Part shown: one piece after another, positions 1-11,340 of the stretch
Layout: each line of letters begins with the position of its first letter
Numbering within the stretch: the stretch's first letter is position 1
Source: Acanthosoma haemorrhoidale
Taxonomy: Eukaryota; Arthropoda; Insecta; Hemiptera; Acanthosomatidae
NCBI GenBank assembly: GCA_930367205.1
Contig: OV884009.1
Location: forward strand, 123,946,639-124,010,638
Length of the DNA stretch: 64,000 bases
Direction: 5' to 3'
Translations under genes and position numbers: made by a program
Notes under the pieces: model-generated
The model's input: only the letters and a program-made list of their open reading frames with translations
What the model was told of the DNA's origin: nothing
Database searches by the model: none

Positions 1-1345
1 CAATATCCTATTGACATAAATGAAATTCAGAACTACATCAAAAATATATTTTAACAAACCTATGAACACAAATATGAATATTACAAGAATTCAAGAATCT
101 GTATTCCATCGATGTGAAAGCCATTCAATTCAAACCTCCAATTAGAAGACTTTGACGAATACATCAGCTGGTCCAGATATTGCGCTTATAAGGACGATTA
201 AGGCACTGAACATGGCCAATATCATCAAACAAATAATAAAAATAATATTAAAAATGAGCTACTACTTCAACATGGGCAAACAATGCTGATACACAAACAT
301 TAAGAGATCATCGGTGACCTATCTTCTTGCCAACCAATAAGAGTGTGCTCCATGATATTGAGACTGATTATTGAGTGAAAAGGTTTTAGACTCAAAGCAA
401 TATTGGAATAAAAGGCTATATCAATACTAGGATTAATGATGTGATAATAAAAGATGTTCTGAAAAAGAAAAAAAGATTATGTGGTGTTTTTAGATGTGGC
501 CGGTGCATTCAACAATGTTGAACGTCAGCACATAATTAGCTCCTCAGAAGGGAAAGGTATAATGCCTAATTATAATTGCAGCACTTCTTTCTAAGAATAA
601 AATAGAAATCTACGTTGTAACAAAAGAAACCTGGTTCATTGAAGTGGATAGAGATGTACCTCAAGGAGGCCCAATGTCACCAACCCTACTTAGTATTGCT
701 ATTGATAACCTCTTTAGTGAAATATGCAACTTCCACTTCACAAAAGAATATGGTTATAAGTTGCACAAAGGGATGTATAGATTAATCCTTGCAGGATTAA
801 CTAGGACTAGGATCAGGCCATTGGCTGGACCACTGCATGTAACATCAAGGCTTGTCGACTGTGTGCAGCGCATTCTTAGGGAAATCATTCTAAATGTCAA
901 TCCAAATAAAAGCAGTCATAATTTGAAGGGAAGCTTCTAAACCAGACAATACAGTTAGCAATTTAAGAAAATAATGTTTATATCTGATAAAGAAATTATT
1001 AGATATCAATAATTCAGTTTCACTGGGAAACTATTATTTGACAAAAGTGTGGTCATCAAAATAAAAGAAAATCTAAATAAGCTGGTGTCATCAATGGCAC
1101 TAAAACTTAATATTCTCAATCATCACAAACTAATTCAAAGGTAAAATAAATTTAAATAAAATAAAGAACTTCTTATTATGTTATTAGTAGCAAGAATAAG
1201 AATGGTCTAACTAACACATTAAAACTTAATAACAGTTATGCCCCATTTTATGGTGGACCAGACTTCAGCAGATATAGGATCCATTTGCCACAAATGGGCA
1301 AATGCTCACACAATATGCTGATACCACAGTGTAAAGAAGGGATGG
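1..1345 (+). pseudogene. R2-like LINE reverse transcriptase, decayed
   Basis: Broken reverse-transcriptase domain of a non-LTR retrotransposon; the window begins inside it. Readable pieces in shifting frames are TSAGPDIALIRTIKALN near 155-210, GYINTRINDVIIKDVL near 412-460, VVFLDVAGAFNNVERQHI at about 482-535 (RT motif with the first catalytic Asp) and VPQGGPMSPTLL near 655-690 (RT motif B). The last opens a 98-codon ORF at 644-940. The YADD box is not seen. Several frameshifts and stops separate the pieces, so this is a dead copy. The R2-like assignment comes mainly from the C-terminal endonuclease piece at 2640-2985, which would complete the same element. Confidence 0.7.
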
Positions 1346-1349
1346 CTAA

Positions 1350-2535
1350 CTAAAAGTGGCTCGTGACGCTTTTTTAAGTGGGTGGCCAACTTACCTATTT
1401 TTTTAAAGTTTATCTACTCAACACTAATAGACCAACAAATGTTTGTTTAGGTAAATTTATAGGAAAATCGGCAAGTGCTAATGGGGTGGGGGTGGTTTGA
1501 TAACAAAAGGTATCGTGCAGCACCACGTTTCTTGATCTCTCAGTGCATATGACCTAGGTGGCAAAAGACAAAGAAATCATCCTGTGATATTTTTTAAAAA
1601 TCAACTGGGACGTGTATTCCCCACTTTTCATTTGGAATTCCAGCTTCCCGAACCCTCCATTTTAAAGCAATTTGTACAAGTCTTCTCCTTTTACTAGTAA
1701 AATGAGAAATTCGAAAAGGACATTGAAACAAGAATGTTAAATAGCGATTGGGAAGAATGGTTTCTGTTTACAAATGGAAACAAATCAAAACCAGTGTGTT
1801 TGATCTGTGGTGGAAATGTTTCAGTGCCCAAAAAATACGATTTGGAGAACTACTTCATGAAGAATCATTCCTATTTTGATTCAAAGTATATGGTTGGTTA
1901 AAAAAAATCTTTAAGCGGCAGCAATTAATATTCAAAAAGAAAGTTATGAGGGATTTTTGAACAGCTTCCTATGAAATATCTTTGCACAATAGATGAAACC
2001 ATACAGAGATGAAGAGCAAGTTAGCAAGCCCAGCTTAAAAATATTTGAAAAACAGACAAATGATCCAAAAATTCTAAACAAGTGGACAAGCTATTTAGCT
2101 CTGTCTCGAAATACAGCAATGCTGCGGATTGTCGAGATGGCAGAAGATGTTTGCTTGTAAGTAATTTCTAAGCTTTTGAGTTTGATATTTTTCTTTGGCT
2201 TTGGACAAAAGTTGCCACAGCAAATCATTTTCTCTGCAGTTTACGTATGTTTTTATAGGCCTAGCATCTCAAAGCATCTGAAAAACTCCTTTACATCCAT
2301 CAATTACAAACAACAACTACAGGATATATGTTTGAATAGCTAAAAATTGCTGTTGAAGGAAAAAAACTTGTACTAGCAAAAATTAAACACTGTTTACTCT
2401 GATGGGTCTCCTGTCATGATCGTTAAAAACAAGGGCTGTATTCCACAATTCCAAAACTATTTGAAATGACCTCTTCTAAAACAGCACTGCATGATTCACC
2501 AGGATGCACTTTGTACCAAGGAAATGGAATTACCT
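1350..2535 (+). pseudogene. hAT transposase relic, ZBED/GTF2IRD2 type
   Basis: Degenerate coding remnant. A BED-type zinc-finger region reads at about 1715-1895: DWEEWFLFTNGNKSKP, then VCLICGGNVSVPKKYDLENY and a following H (C-x2-C...H). At about 2398-2455 comes YSDGSPVMIVKNKGC, then CMIHQDALCTKE near 2490-2525, close to the CIIHQEALC block typical of GTF2IRD2/ZBED5-type hAT transposases. Frames change repeatedly and the C-terminal dimerisation region is missing. The non-coding start near 1350-1570 is a guess. It lies between two halves of an R2-like LINE, suggesting insertion into it. Confidence 0.65.
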
Positions 2536-2639
2536 TCTGTCCAAAAACCAGTGGTCCACTAAAGCAACAAAAGACATGCTCTCTATCGCAGAAAATTCTG
2601 GGAAATGGTCGAGTTCGCCAGAGTTTGTGGAACCACAAA

Positions 2640-2985
2640 TTTGGCCTCCTACCGAAGAAATTTGGCTGTCCCTGATGTAAAGCATCGCATTATGAAAATG
2701 ATGGAAGATAGAGGATTTCAATTTTTTGAAGAGGGCTACAGCCTCGATGATCGACAACGGTTCCATTTGATATGCTGACATTATAACCTTTAAGGCTAAC
2801 AATGAAGTCGCTAACATAATAGATCCCACATTCAGTATTAAAACCAAAGGTAGTGAGCAGAGTGAAACAATCAATACAGAAAAAAATAATTTATGAAATA
2901 TTTCCAGCTGAGAACATTATCATGTTACCGACTTATGATTTAATTCTAGGGGCAAAATACCAAATCAAATCAGCATGTCACTAGT
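2640..2985 (+). pseudogene. R2-like LINE C-terminal endonuclease region, decayed
   Basis: Two overlapping frames give VKHRIMKMMEDRGFQFFEEG, then YADIITFKANNEVANIIDPT, then a stretch ending EKNNLYEIFP and LILGAKYQIKSACH. The order R/K-H-x-x-I/V, then P/A-D-I-I, then IIDPT, then EK-x-x-hY-E is that of the C-terminal domain of LINEs with a restriction-like endonuclease (R2 and relatives). At least two frameshifts and a stop interrupt it. It probably continues the RT at 1-1345, separated by the hAT relic. Confidence 0.55.
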
Positions 2986-2989
2986 ACAT

Positions 2990-3990
2990 AAGACAATAAA
3001 ATACAATATCACCATATTAAACAAAAACAGAAACACAATAATTATCATTTTGTTGGTAACAATTAAAAAACAAGCTTTGCTTTTTCAGTTTTTAGACTTG
3101 GTTTCTTAGAAAACATAAACCAATTCAATAAGTCTGTTTACGCAGAAGTGATTGTAAGTAAACAAGCAGCCCAGTTCGAGCCAAAAGTAAATTAAATTAA
3201 AATTAAGGCCAAGGTTAAAATTGTGGACTGTATAAAAGGGGGTTCATAAATTGAATACATTATACTGCCATTAACCCAGAAAGAAATATATTTACATATA
3301 AAATTAATATTAATAAACAAAAAAGTGGCCATTCGGTATGAACAATTAATATTAATATTAATAAAACTGACACAGTAATAACAAACTAAAAATTATAACT
3401 ACCAAATGAAATGAACTCTTCAAGATTTAATGTATATTAATTGACTAATTCAAATGAATGCAATATGATGAATGAAAACATAGCTTGAGTTGTATGTTCA
3501 AATTTGTCTCCATTGGAGAAATGCGTCCCATGGCTTAATTCATCCCGACATAGAAATTAGACCATACGAAAGGTGATGTACCGAGACACGCTGTCTTAGT
3601 CCACAGACCAAAGGGAGTCATAAATGGCAAGATACTCTCTTCAGGGATGTCTAACATTGACTCACTAAAAAAGACCAAGATGAGTCATCAGGCTGAGATA
3701 CTCTCTGTAGGGCTGTCTCGCATTGACTGATATGAAGCTAGAGAGAGGGGAAAGGATATGAGAGAGGAGATTCTCCTCACGAGCATGAACACACAACAGT
3801 CGTTTCAAGCACATACACAATTCACGCACATAAATAAATACAATTAAAATGATAATAAATTTGAAACATAAAGAAATGATGAAAGTCTATATTAGCTTCT
3901 ACAGACCTTTATTCAAACCAGCTTTTGAAAAGAAAAATAATTATTCACTCACTAAGAACTAATAATTATTACAGTACTGCGCCTGCGCTA
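2990..3990. other. No gene seen; small direct repeat at about 3606-3720
   Basis: AT-rich DNA without a supportable ORF. Two related blocks of about 50 bp, each with the core gatactctct, lie near 3616-3665 and 3675-3727, about 60 bp apart. They look like a local tandem duplication. Confidence 0.5.
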
Positions 3991-4407
3991 ACTATATAAA
4001 GTCGTTTTCATATCGCTCTGCAACTAACTGTTTTTTTGTTACCGTTTGTAGGAAGTACCTAGTTCGTAAAACTGTTCCAACCGACCCTTGGGTGAACTGT
4101 TCGCGGAGGACTGTCTACTGGGAGTGGAAAGAGAAGCTGTGGGCAGTATTGCCAAATGTAAGTTTTCACTTCACAATTCATACAGAAGGCGGCCATATTG
4201 TAAGGCAGTAGTCAGCTGTGCTAAGAGTGGGGAGTCCGGCTGACCCTCATTACACTCTCTGTGGCTCCCTGGCAGCGTCGCAGGCTCTTAATATAAATAC
4301 GTGCGTTCGAGACTGCCTTATACCAAATATTTTTTATTTAATTAAAAATTCTTAATTATTCAGAAAAGTGCTGCTAAGTATGAAACATATGTTTCTATCA
4401 GCAGATT

Positions 4408-5440
4408 ATGTCAGAAAATAAGAAAAAACGCTCAAGGTACTTAGGACCTACACCCACTCCACCGCCGGTCAAACGTAAGCCACGGCAATCTAATAGAAAT
4501 ATTGCCCCAGTAAATTCTTCAGCACCCAGCAGCTCTATATAAGAAATACCATCACAGCCCATCACATCAAAACAAATAACGACTCATGAGTCTCCATTTT
4601 TCATGGCCAATAGTTACGAGGTGTTGAAAAATATTGAAGTAGAAGACATGAACTCAACACAAACACCCACACAGCCTAAACCACCTGCGATATTCGTATG
4701 TAACATTAGTAATTTTAAATTACTATGTACTGAGAAATTCTGTATAGTTTCTTCTGTATGTATGTATTGAGCAAAATTGTAGGTACAGGCAAATACACGT
4801 GCCTCAATCGGTCTCGGGACACAAAAGTTTCTCCGGACACTCCTGACACATACCGAGCAATTATAAAATACTTAGAAGAAACTAAGGCCGACTTCCATAC
4901 CTACCAACTAAAGCAAGAAAGATCGCTGCGGGTGGTGATTAGAAACCTGCATCCCACTACACCAGCGGACGAGATAGAAAAGGAGCTGTTAAGTTTAGGA
5001 TACAAGGTTCGCCAAATTACAAATGTGCTCCGTGAGGAAAGGCAAGAAAATGATGTAAGTATAAAGACACCACTGCCCTTATTCTTTGTGGATCTAGAGT
5101 GAACAGCTAGAGTGGAAAAACTATGAGCTTACCCACTTGTATTACACAAGAATACAGGTCGAAAAACCTTACCCCAAACAAGACATCGTCCAATGCCATA
5201 ATTGCCAGGCATATGGGCACACAAAATCGTACTGCCATCACCCTCCCAGGTGTGTAATGTGGAGTGGGCAGCACAAAAGCGAATTGTGCAAAAAGCCCCT
5301 GAAATCCCCTGCTGTATGCGTGTTCTGCCAGCAAGGCCATCCGGCCATCTACAAGGGCTGCGAAGCTTATAGAATTCTCAAGTCCAGGAGCGAGCAACAT
5401 CGTCAGCCAGAAGAAGAGAAGCCAGTCAAAGGTACCTAAA
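4408..5440 (+). pseudogene. Jockey-like LINE ORF1 (gag-like nucleic acid-binding protein)
   Basis: Opens with MSENKKKRSRYLGPTPTPPP at 4408. It hits a stop near 4540 and resumes with PPAIFVCNISNFKLLC near 4680. A frameshift leads into 4758-5102 (YRAIIKYLEETKADFHTYQL; VVIRNLHPTTPADEIEKELL; PLFFVDLE), the conserved core domain preceding the zinc knuckles. Three CCHC-type knuckles follow at about 5179-5360: CHNCQAYGHTKSYC (intact), CVMWSGQHKSELC (Trp where the second Cys is expected) and CVFCQQGHPAIYKGC (intact). The normal role is RNA binding in the LINE ribonucleoprotein. Not functional as it stands. Confidence 0.85.
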
Positions 5441-5460
5441 GAAGCACCCCCGCCAGAAAT

Positions 5461-6282
5461 TTGAGGCCTTCAGTCTCTTTTGCTGATGCTGTTCGGACCA
5501 GAGAGCAGTCACAGGCATTGCCTACTCTTCCTCCGCAAGTTCTTCTTCCCCAGCACTCCGTTCATCCCAGCAACCAGCAAACTCAATCCTATGACGTAGC
5601 TCTTATTACTGAAACAAGACTTACAAGTAAACGACCATTTACCGTTCGACAGTACCAGACATATCGAACTGATCACCCAGATGGAAGAGCTCATGCAGGT
5701 ACCGCTGTCATTGTCCATAACTCCATATCCCACCACATAGTTCCTTTGGTAGCACATGATTTCCTTCAATCCACTGTAGTATCAATCATCACCTTCACTT
5801 TTCCCCTTACTCTAGCATCAGTGTACTGCCCTCCCAATAAATCCATTTCCCATTCGCAATTCATCTCCTTTCTAGACTTAATCGGGCATCGTTTCCTTGT
5901 GGGTGGGGACGCAAAGCACCAACATTGGGGCTCAAAATCCACAAATACACGAGGACGTGCTTTGCTGTCTGCACTCACACGGAAACATTGCTCCACTATC
6001 TCTCCTGACACAGCCACCAATTGGCCATCAGATTCCAAGCGAAATCCAGATCGCCTTGACTTTTTCTTCTACAATAGTTTAGGAACACTAAACTATTCAC
6101 TCAAGCGCCTCGATGACCTCTCCTCCAACCATAGCGCCTTATTATTAACCATTTCCCTAAATCCAATTCACAAACTGCCTCCTCCATCATTTATTAGGGG
6201 CCCAGTTGATTGGGACCACCAAGATTCTTACAGACTCTGTAGACCTCAAAGTACCTCTGAAAACATCCCAAGACCTAGATGA
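5461..6282 (+). pseudogene. Jockey-like LINE ORF2, AP endonuclease domain
   Basis: About 270 codons without a stop. Endonuclease blocks are visible in order: DVALITETRL (metal-binding Glu), YRTDHPDGRAHAGTAVIV, LASVYCPPN, FLVGGDAKHQHWGS (GGD-N block with the Asn lost) and SSNHSALLLTI, where the catalytic SDH has become SNH. The last change should abolish nicking. This domain normally nicks target DNA to prime reverse transcription. It follows ORF1 directly, and the RT part begins about 140 bases later in a shifted frame. Confidence 0.85.
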
Positions 6283-6424
6283 TACAGTGCATTCCTTCAC
6301 TACTCTGATCTAGAGGTCGGCCTGGGAGGCATCGTCACCCCACCGTCATCTGAAAATTCACAATCAAAATCCTTTACCTCAGTATCTCAAAGACCTTATC
6401 CAATCCAAATGCCACTCGAGAACA

Positions 6425-7554
6425 GTGTGGCAAAGATCCCGACATCCTGCTGATCGTCGCTCATACAATCAGTACTGCAGGCTGGTAAAGCGGCAATTGG
6501 AATCCTTCCGTTCCGATTCTTTCAATTGCTATCTCTCCTCTCTGTCTACCAGGGATAACTCCTTGTGGAATGTAACTAAGAAAATCCTAAAATATCATCC
6601 TGTTTCACACCCACTCCGTTGTGATGGTGGGTCCTGCGTGGCTTCGGATGGCGAGAGGGCGGAGGAATTCGCACTGCATCTTTCCCGTACTTTCACTCCT
6701 TATCTTACTCCTAAAACAATAATCATCGTCCAACTGTTGATGATTTCCTCACTTCACCTATCCCTCTCTCACTGCCACCAAAAGCCGTTAACCCCTCTGA
6801 GGTCAAATATCTTCTAAAAAAATTACCTTATCGAAAATCTCCAGGATATGATCTCCTTACTCCTCGAATCCTCCAACAACTTACTCCTAAAGCCATAATC
6901 TTCCTAACCTACATTTATAATTGCATTATCCGAACTACGAACTTTCCTCTCCTCTGGAAACACTCCATTATAGTCCTCTTCGCCAAACCCGGTAAACCAC
7001 CCAATGACGCCTCATCTTACCGTCCAATTAGTCCACTCCCTATCCTCTCAAAAATATTTGAAAAATTCCTATCAAAACGCCTACTTCCAATTGTTGAATC
7101 CAAAAACCTTAATCCGACTCACTAGTTTGGTTTCCGCCAAAGACATTCCACCGCTCAACAAGGCCTTCGCGTTGTTTATCACATATCCTCAGCCCTTGAA
7201 AACAAACAATATTGCACTGCTGCCTTTCTGAACATAGCTCAAGCTTTTGACAGGGCCTGGCACGCAGGTTTGCTTTACAAGCTCAAAGGATATTTACCGC
7301 AGACCCTATTCCTAATCCTACATTCCTACCTTTCAAACCGCTTCTTCCAAGTCTGCTGTGGTTTAGAATATTCTAACTACTATCCCATTAAAGCAGGAGT
7401 TCCACAGGGCAGCGTCCTGGGTCCCATCCTCTATAATCTATACACTGCTGATGTACCCTCTACCACCAATACCTTTCTGGCAACATTTGCAGATGACACG
7501 GCAGTCCTGTCAACCCATCCAGACCCTGATATAGCATCCCAAAACCTTCTTTAA
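6425..7554 (+). pseudogene. Jockey-like LINE ORF2, reverse transcriptase
   Basis: RT blocks appear in order across several frames: LPYRKSPGYDLLTPRILQQL near 6825, SYRPISPLPILSKIFEKFLS near 7017-7076, FLNIAQAFDRAWH near 7228-7263 (the catalytic D-x-x-x-A-F-D box with N for the first Asp), GVPQGSVLGPILYNLYTADV at about 7399-7458, and FADDTAVLSTHPD at about 7486-7525 (the FADD active site is intact). A stop at 7552 and earlier frameshifts kill it. Confidence 0.9.
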
Positions 7555-7599
7555 GCCAATCTGGACATATGGAATAGAGCTATGAGGAACAGCAAAAAA

Positions 7600-7861
7600 G
7601 TCAAACATCAAGCGCATCCAATCCTTTCAATCAAAAGTCCTGAGAACAATAGTAAATGCCCCTTATTACGTCAGCAACAAAACCCTTCATAATGATCTGA
7701 ATATATCTTACATTCTTGAACTCGTCCCATCCAAGTTCATAAAATTCCATAGTAACCTATCCAACCACCCTAATTCCCTAACACAGTCATTGCACTGCAC
7801 AACTCATCCCTATAATCCTCCTCGGAGACTAAAACGGCAGTGGCCTCGTGACCAGCTATAA
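7600..7861 (+). pseudogene. Jockey-like LINE C-terminal region
   Basis: After an internal deletion the element resumes with RIQSFQSKVLRTIVNAPYYV, then SNKTLHNDLNISYILELVPS, then LKRQWPRDQL and a stop near 7861. This is the conserved tail after the RT thumb in Jockey LINEs. A related C-terminal fragment occurs on the + strand at 14045-14240. Confidence 0.75.
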
Positions 7862-8125
7862 ATAAGTGACAGTGGGAGTCCTGGCAATAGCCAGTTTCTC
7901 TAATAATGTCTTGAGTGTATGTGGCTCTTGTGCTCTTAGGGCTAACTGGAACTTAGTTCCCAACAGTTCTATATGAGTAAATCATTGCCATCTCCCAATA
8001 TTGTGAATGTTTCAAAGTAAATAAAAAGAAGCTTTTACCTCTAGCTCTAAATTCAAGATGAGAAAAATCAACCTGGTTGTAAGAGCACTTTAAGCTGAAT
8101 GAAAAAGGTTTTGTTTGACCAAATC

Positions 8126-9600
8126 TCAAAATTTTGATTCTGAAAAACTGAAGAGTGTTACTTTCATAACCTTAGAACCACCCATTTCCCCACTCAATTC
8201 CTGACAATTGAGAGTCCCCAAGAGGCATGAAATTTTATATAGAAGTTTCATTAGATGTCTCCTCATGAGGCTAAAAATAATAGCAACCCTATAAAAAATT
8301 ATTTCTTTGATAATGAACATTAGAGAATGTAACTAAAGGTTCCAACAAATTCAGGGAATTTATACACTTTACTCTAAAATAATTTAATAAAAAAAATAAA
8401 AGGTGTCAACAAAATAAAAACAATTAAGGTTTTTTTTACGGTTGTGAAAATCATGAGATATAAATATATACACACACAACTGAATGTCGTGACGAGAGGA
8501 TATAGAGAGATTGCTAAAGTGTAAGTGAAATTTTGTATTGTGTAAATTAAAGTGAGGAACTAAAGATTTGAAATAAAGGCTTAAAATTTTGTTTCTTTTC
8601 TTTACAGAGAAACCCAATTGAGTATTTTTTCACAGGAAAAATATTACCTACATCAACGGATTATCGAGACAGAAAAAATCATATTATATATATATTACTT
8701 ATCAAGACATTGACACCTTTAAATTGAAAGCAGACTTAATATGATTGGAAAATATTTTATAATTACAAGTAATTGATTAATAATTGACCCTTTGTTATTT
8801 TTCATAGGGTTTATATAATTTGCTTTTATTTTTAGTATCTCTGAAGCATCAATTTAAGTGGAAAAATAACATTCCCCTTAATAAAATGAGGATTGAAAAA
8901 AAAAATGTGAATACACTTGAAAATAGTCTTAATGACTTTACATAATTCTAGTTCAATTTACTTTAGCCCCAACACACATTACATATCATTAATAAGAATG
9001 TCAATATCTTTAATTTAATACTCTACTCAATATCATAATGAAATATTTATTTTTTTATTACTAATTAACTAATTAATGATCCCTCATTAGTGTTCACAGG
9101 CTAGCATCATTAAGACATCAAATGGAACTACCATACAAAATATCATGCCTCTAAAACAAACAATGGTTGAGTTAAAGTAGCGAATGCGAAGCTGACAATT
9201 TTAATGACTTCAAAAAAAAATACTTAATGACTTCAAAAAAAAATACTTAATGACTTCAAAAAAAAATACTTAATGACTTTTTGTAATTATATATTAAAAA
9301 TAAGACACAAATTGCATATGGCAGGACTTATAAGTAAATATTTAATCAGGATGTTGGGATCATTAATTTGATACACATCTCAAAATTAAAAAAAATATAT
9401 TTTATGAATACAAGCTAATTAATTAATTAATGACACTGATGTTTTTTGAAGATGGGTATATTTTTCATGAATCAAAATATCGATTAGGACCTCCATATAA
9501 ATTTCATGTCTCTAGCTAAACAGGGGACTAAAAAAGAACAGAACAGACAGACTGGCAGACATACTAACACATGGGTGAAAACACTAGTTTTATAACTTTA
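8126..9600. repeat. Non-coding dispersed repeat carrying an ATTTCATGCCTCTAGC-type motif
   Basis: AT-rich stretch without genes. It holds three copies of a motif close to aaatttcatgcctctagc: - strand at about 8229-8262, + strand at 9121-9157 and 9488-9525. A fourth lies on the - strand at 30934-30975. The motif is followed or preceded by runs such as taattaattaattaatga. The copies differ, suggesting an old non-autonomous transposon whose class I cannot name. Confidence 0.5.
9201..9281 (+). repeat. 23-bp tandem repeat, about 3.5 copies
   Basis: The unit ttaatgacttcaaaaaaaaa plus tac (23 bp) occurs at 9201-9223, 9224-9246 and 9247-9269 essentially unchanged. A partial fourth unit ends near 9281. 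The copies look identical, so the array arose recently or is conversion-maintained. Confidence 0.9.
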
Positions 9601-9640
9601 TAAAAGATAATCTAAATAGATTACACATTGACTAGGCCAA

Positions 9641-9735
9641 GGGGGGAGTACGGATAACTCAATTGGTAGAATACCGGATCAGAGATCAAGAGGTCCCGGT
9701 CTCGGGTTCAAATCCTGGCCCTGTCAATATCTTTG
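9641..9735 (+). repeat. tRNA-derived SINE head
   Basis: RNA polymerase III promoter boxes are well formed: box A taactcaattgg at 9655-9666 and box B ggttcaaatcc at 9705-9715, 50 bp start to start. The T-arm pairs (cggg...cctgg), but no proper acceptor or anticodon stem forms around it. A tRNA-derived SINE therefore fits better than a working tRNA gene. The 3' body after 9735 is AT-rich with no clear end. No second copy was found in the window. Confidence 0.6.
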
Positions 9736-10075
9736 CCACACTACAGATTTTATAAATAAACTTCACTATAAGTTTTTTTATTAACATTTATTTCCTATGC
9801 TTTGCTTTTAGCCTGCTTGTTATGTATTTATGTAATAGACTAAAAGGCTTTGACCAAGATTAACATTCTACACAACTACATGAGGAAGTGAACAGAAATT
9901 GGAGGTTATGTTAAAATAATTGATTCAAGAATAACTATAATTTGCATGTACTCTTATGGGCCAAGGTTAGCATGTAGTTTTTCTTAACGGGATGGGTCTG
10001 GTCAGGGACCACTTAACCTGGTGAGGATAAATGAGTAACTAAGTGAATAAAGAAGTAGATAATCCAATTAATAAA
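9736..10075. other. No gene seen
   Basis: AT-rich DNA, possibly including the tail of the SINE. No ORF, repeat or splice-bounded exon could be supported. Confidence 0.4.
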
Positions 10076-10082
10076 AAAAAGA

Positions 10083-10403
10083 GTGCAGGGATGGACAGTT
10101 TTTTTTTTTAAGAACTGGTTTGTTGATAACTTTGTTCCTGAAGTTCTAAAATTCGTGAAAGATAATAATTTACCAGAAAAAGCAATTTTACTGATCAACA
10201 ATGCTCTGTCTCATCCGGGAGAAAACGAACTCATGAGTGGAGGAATTAAAGTGAAATTTCTCCTACCAGATGTAAAGCTGCAGCCTATGGACCAGAAAGT
10301 CCTTGAACACATGAGAAGAGTTTACCAAAAAGAACTGATTATTAAAATAATTGAAAAGGAAGGGGGGGGGGAAAGTGTGATTGACAAAACAGTTGATTTA
10401 TAA
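10083..10403 (+). pseudogene. pogo/Tigger (Jerky-like) transposase, C-terminal fragment
   Basis: A 106-codon ORF matches the C-terminal half of the DDE_1 domain of Tigger/Jerky transposases: WFVDNFVPEVLKFVKDNNLP, then AILLINNALSHP, then QPMDQKVLEHMRRVYQKELI. The catalytic Asp of the usual LLLDNAPSHP block is Asn here (INNALSHP), so the copy is inactive even apart from truncation. The N-terminal CENP-B-like half is absent. A pogo-like terminal repeat follows at 10511-10535. Confidence 0.8.
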
Positions 10404-10510
10404 TAAAATACAGTAAGAGTACTTATTGAAGGATTTTGTTTGGATTATTACCCATATTACCTGGATTATCAGGATTTTTGATTGTCCAGATTGGTTCTGG
10501 TCCCAGTTAG

Positions 10511-10535
10511 TCCAGATAAACGAGATTTTACTGTA
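10511..10535 (-). repeat. pogo/Tigger 3' terminal inverted repeat
   Basis: Read inward from the end, the - strand gives TACAGTAAAATCTCGTTTAT. This is the CAGTA...CTCGTTTATCCGG-type end typical of pogo/Tigger elements, with TA as the expected target duplication. The unit repeated in the X/Y exon array starts immediately to its right, at about 10537. Confidence 0.7.
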
Positions 10536-10604
10536 TTTGGTTTCGTAAAAGCACAAAACTTGGAGGTTTAAAAAAACAAATAAAAAAAAAACTAACAATA
10601 GAAT

Positions 10605-11340
10605 AGGAAAAAAATTATTCCGAGACTAAGTCCCCTATTAGTAACATTAATGTTCCATATGCAGAAGTCTTTACAATATGATACAGCATTAAAATAATGT
10701 TTTGTAAGGATGAAGCATGGTGGATATTAGGAGGTAAAGAATTCCAGAGGGCAGCAGAGAGAGCAAAGAAGGAATGATTGTATGCTGCAGTTTTGTGGGC
10801 AGGAATATAAAGTACAATGAGACGGGATCTTGTGTTTTGGGAGTAGATTGAGGATTTGAACTGTTTTATGATGGTGATGAGGATGGATATTTTATGTATG
10901 AGGAGGGTGATGAGAACTGATGGTTTGTATAAGCAATGAACTAAAGAAATATTGTGCACAGAAGGAGAGGAAGAGCCATCCTAACTAAAGCAACTCATGA
11001 TTTGCTTACACTTACCTCTTACTTACTAAGTCCCACCGAGAGACGGCCAAACACCTCACAGCCCTAGTCAAAGTGAGGGAAAATAAGGGAGGAGACAAAG
11101 AGTTGACGTGTAAGCAAGGGGAGCAGATAGCAAGAGCGATGGAATAGCTTAGGGGTACCTTTTGACAGGAAATTTAAGAGATGTGTTGGTTCCAAGAGAG
11201 GGTTTGGTCAATATTTATCCCTAGGTTTTTAATGGTATAGCAAAAAGTGATAAGATGGTTATTAAGAGATAATTGGCAAAGGATCTGAGGAGGTAACTGG
11301 TATAAATGGGTAAGAAGGTTAAATAAATTATAAAAAAATA
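10605..11340 (-). pseudogene. CR1/L2-like LINE, 5'-truncated, - strand
   Basis: The - strand translation holds NLGINIDQTLSWNQHIS (11174-11437 ORF) and HNISLVHCLYKPS through FFALSAALWNSLPPNIHHAS (10615-10959 ORF). These are blocks from just after the RT domain and from the C-terminus of CR1/L2-like LINEs. The 3' end, ggggacttagtctcggaata followed by a T-rich tail on the - strand, is shared with copies at 31400, 33490, 47692 and 49796. It interrupts the fourth copy of the tandem exon unit: the unit's left flank lies at 10537-10562 and its exon-Y end at 11359. Confidence 0.75.

Larger units (their letters stand above)
4000..8035 (+). mobile_element. Jockey-like LINE, long but degenerate
   Basis: Composite of ORF1 (4408-5440), AP endonuclease (5461-6282), RT (6425-7554) and C-terminal region (7600-7861), all on the + strand and in the order of Jockey-clade LINEs. 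A more GC-rich leader at about 4000-4400 is probably the 5' UTR, and an AT-rich tail to about 8035 the 3' UTR. No clear poly-A tract or target-site duplication was found, so both ends are approximate. Stops and frameshifts break every ORF, and a deletion between RT and C-terminus removes the RNase-side linker. Not mobile by itself. Confidence 0.85.

Noticed and set aside
9641..9735. A functional tRNA gene
   Set aside because: Box A and B are good, but acceptor, D and anticodon stems do not form at the right distances, and extra bases lie in the middle. A SINE head fits better.
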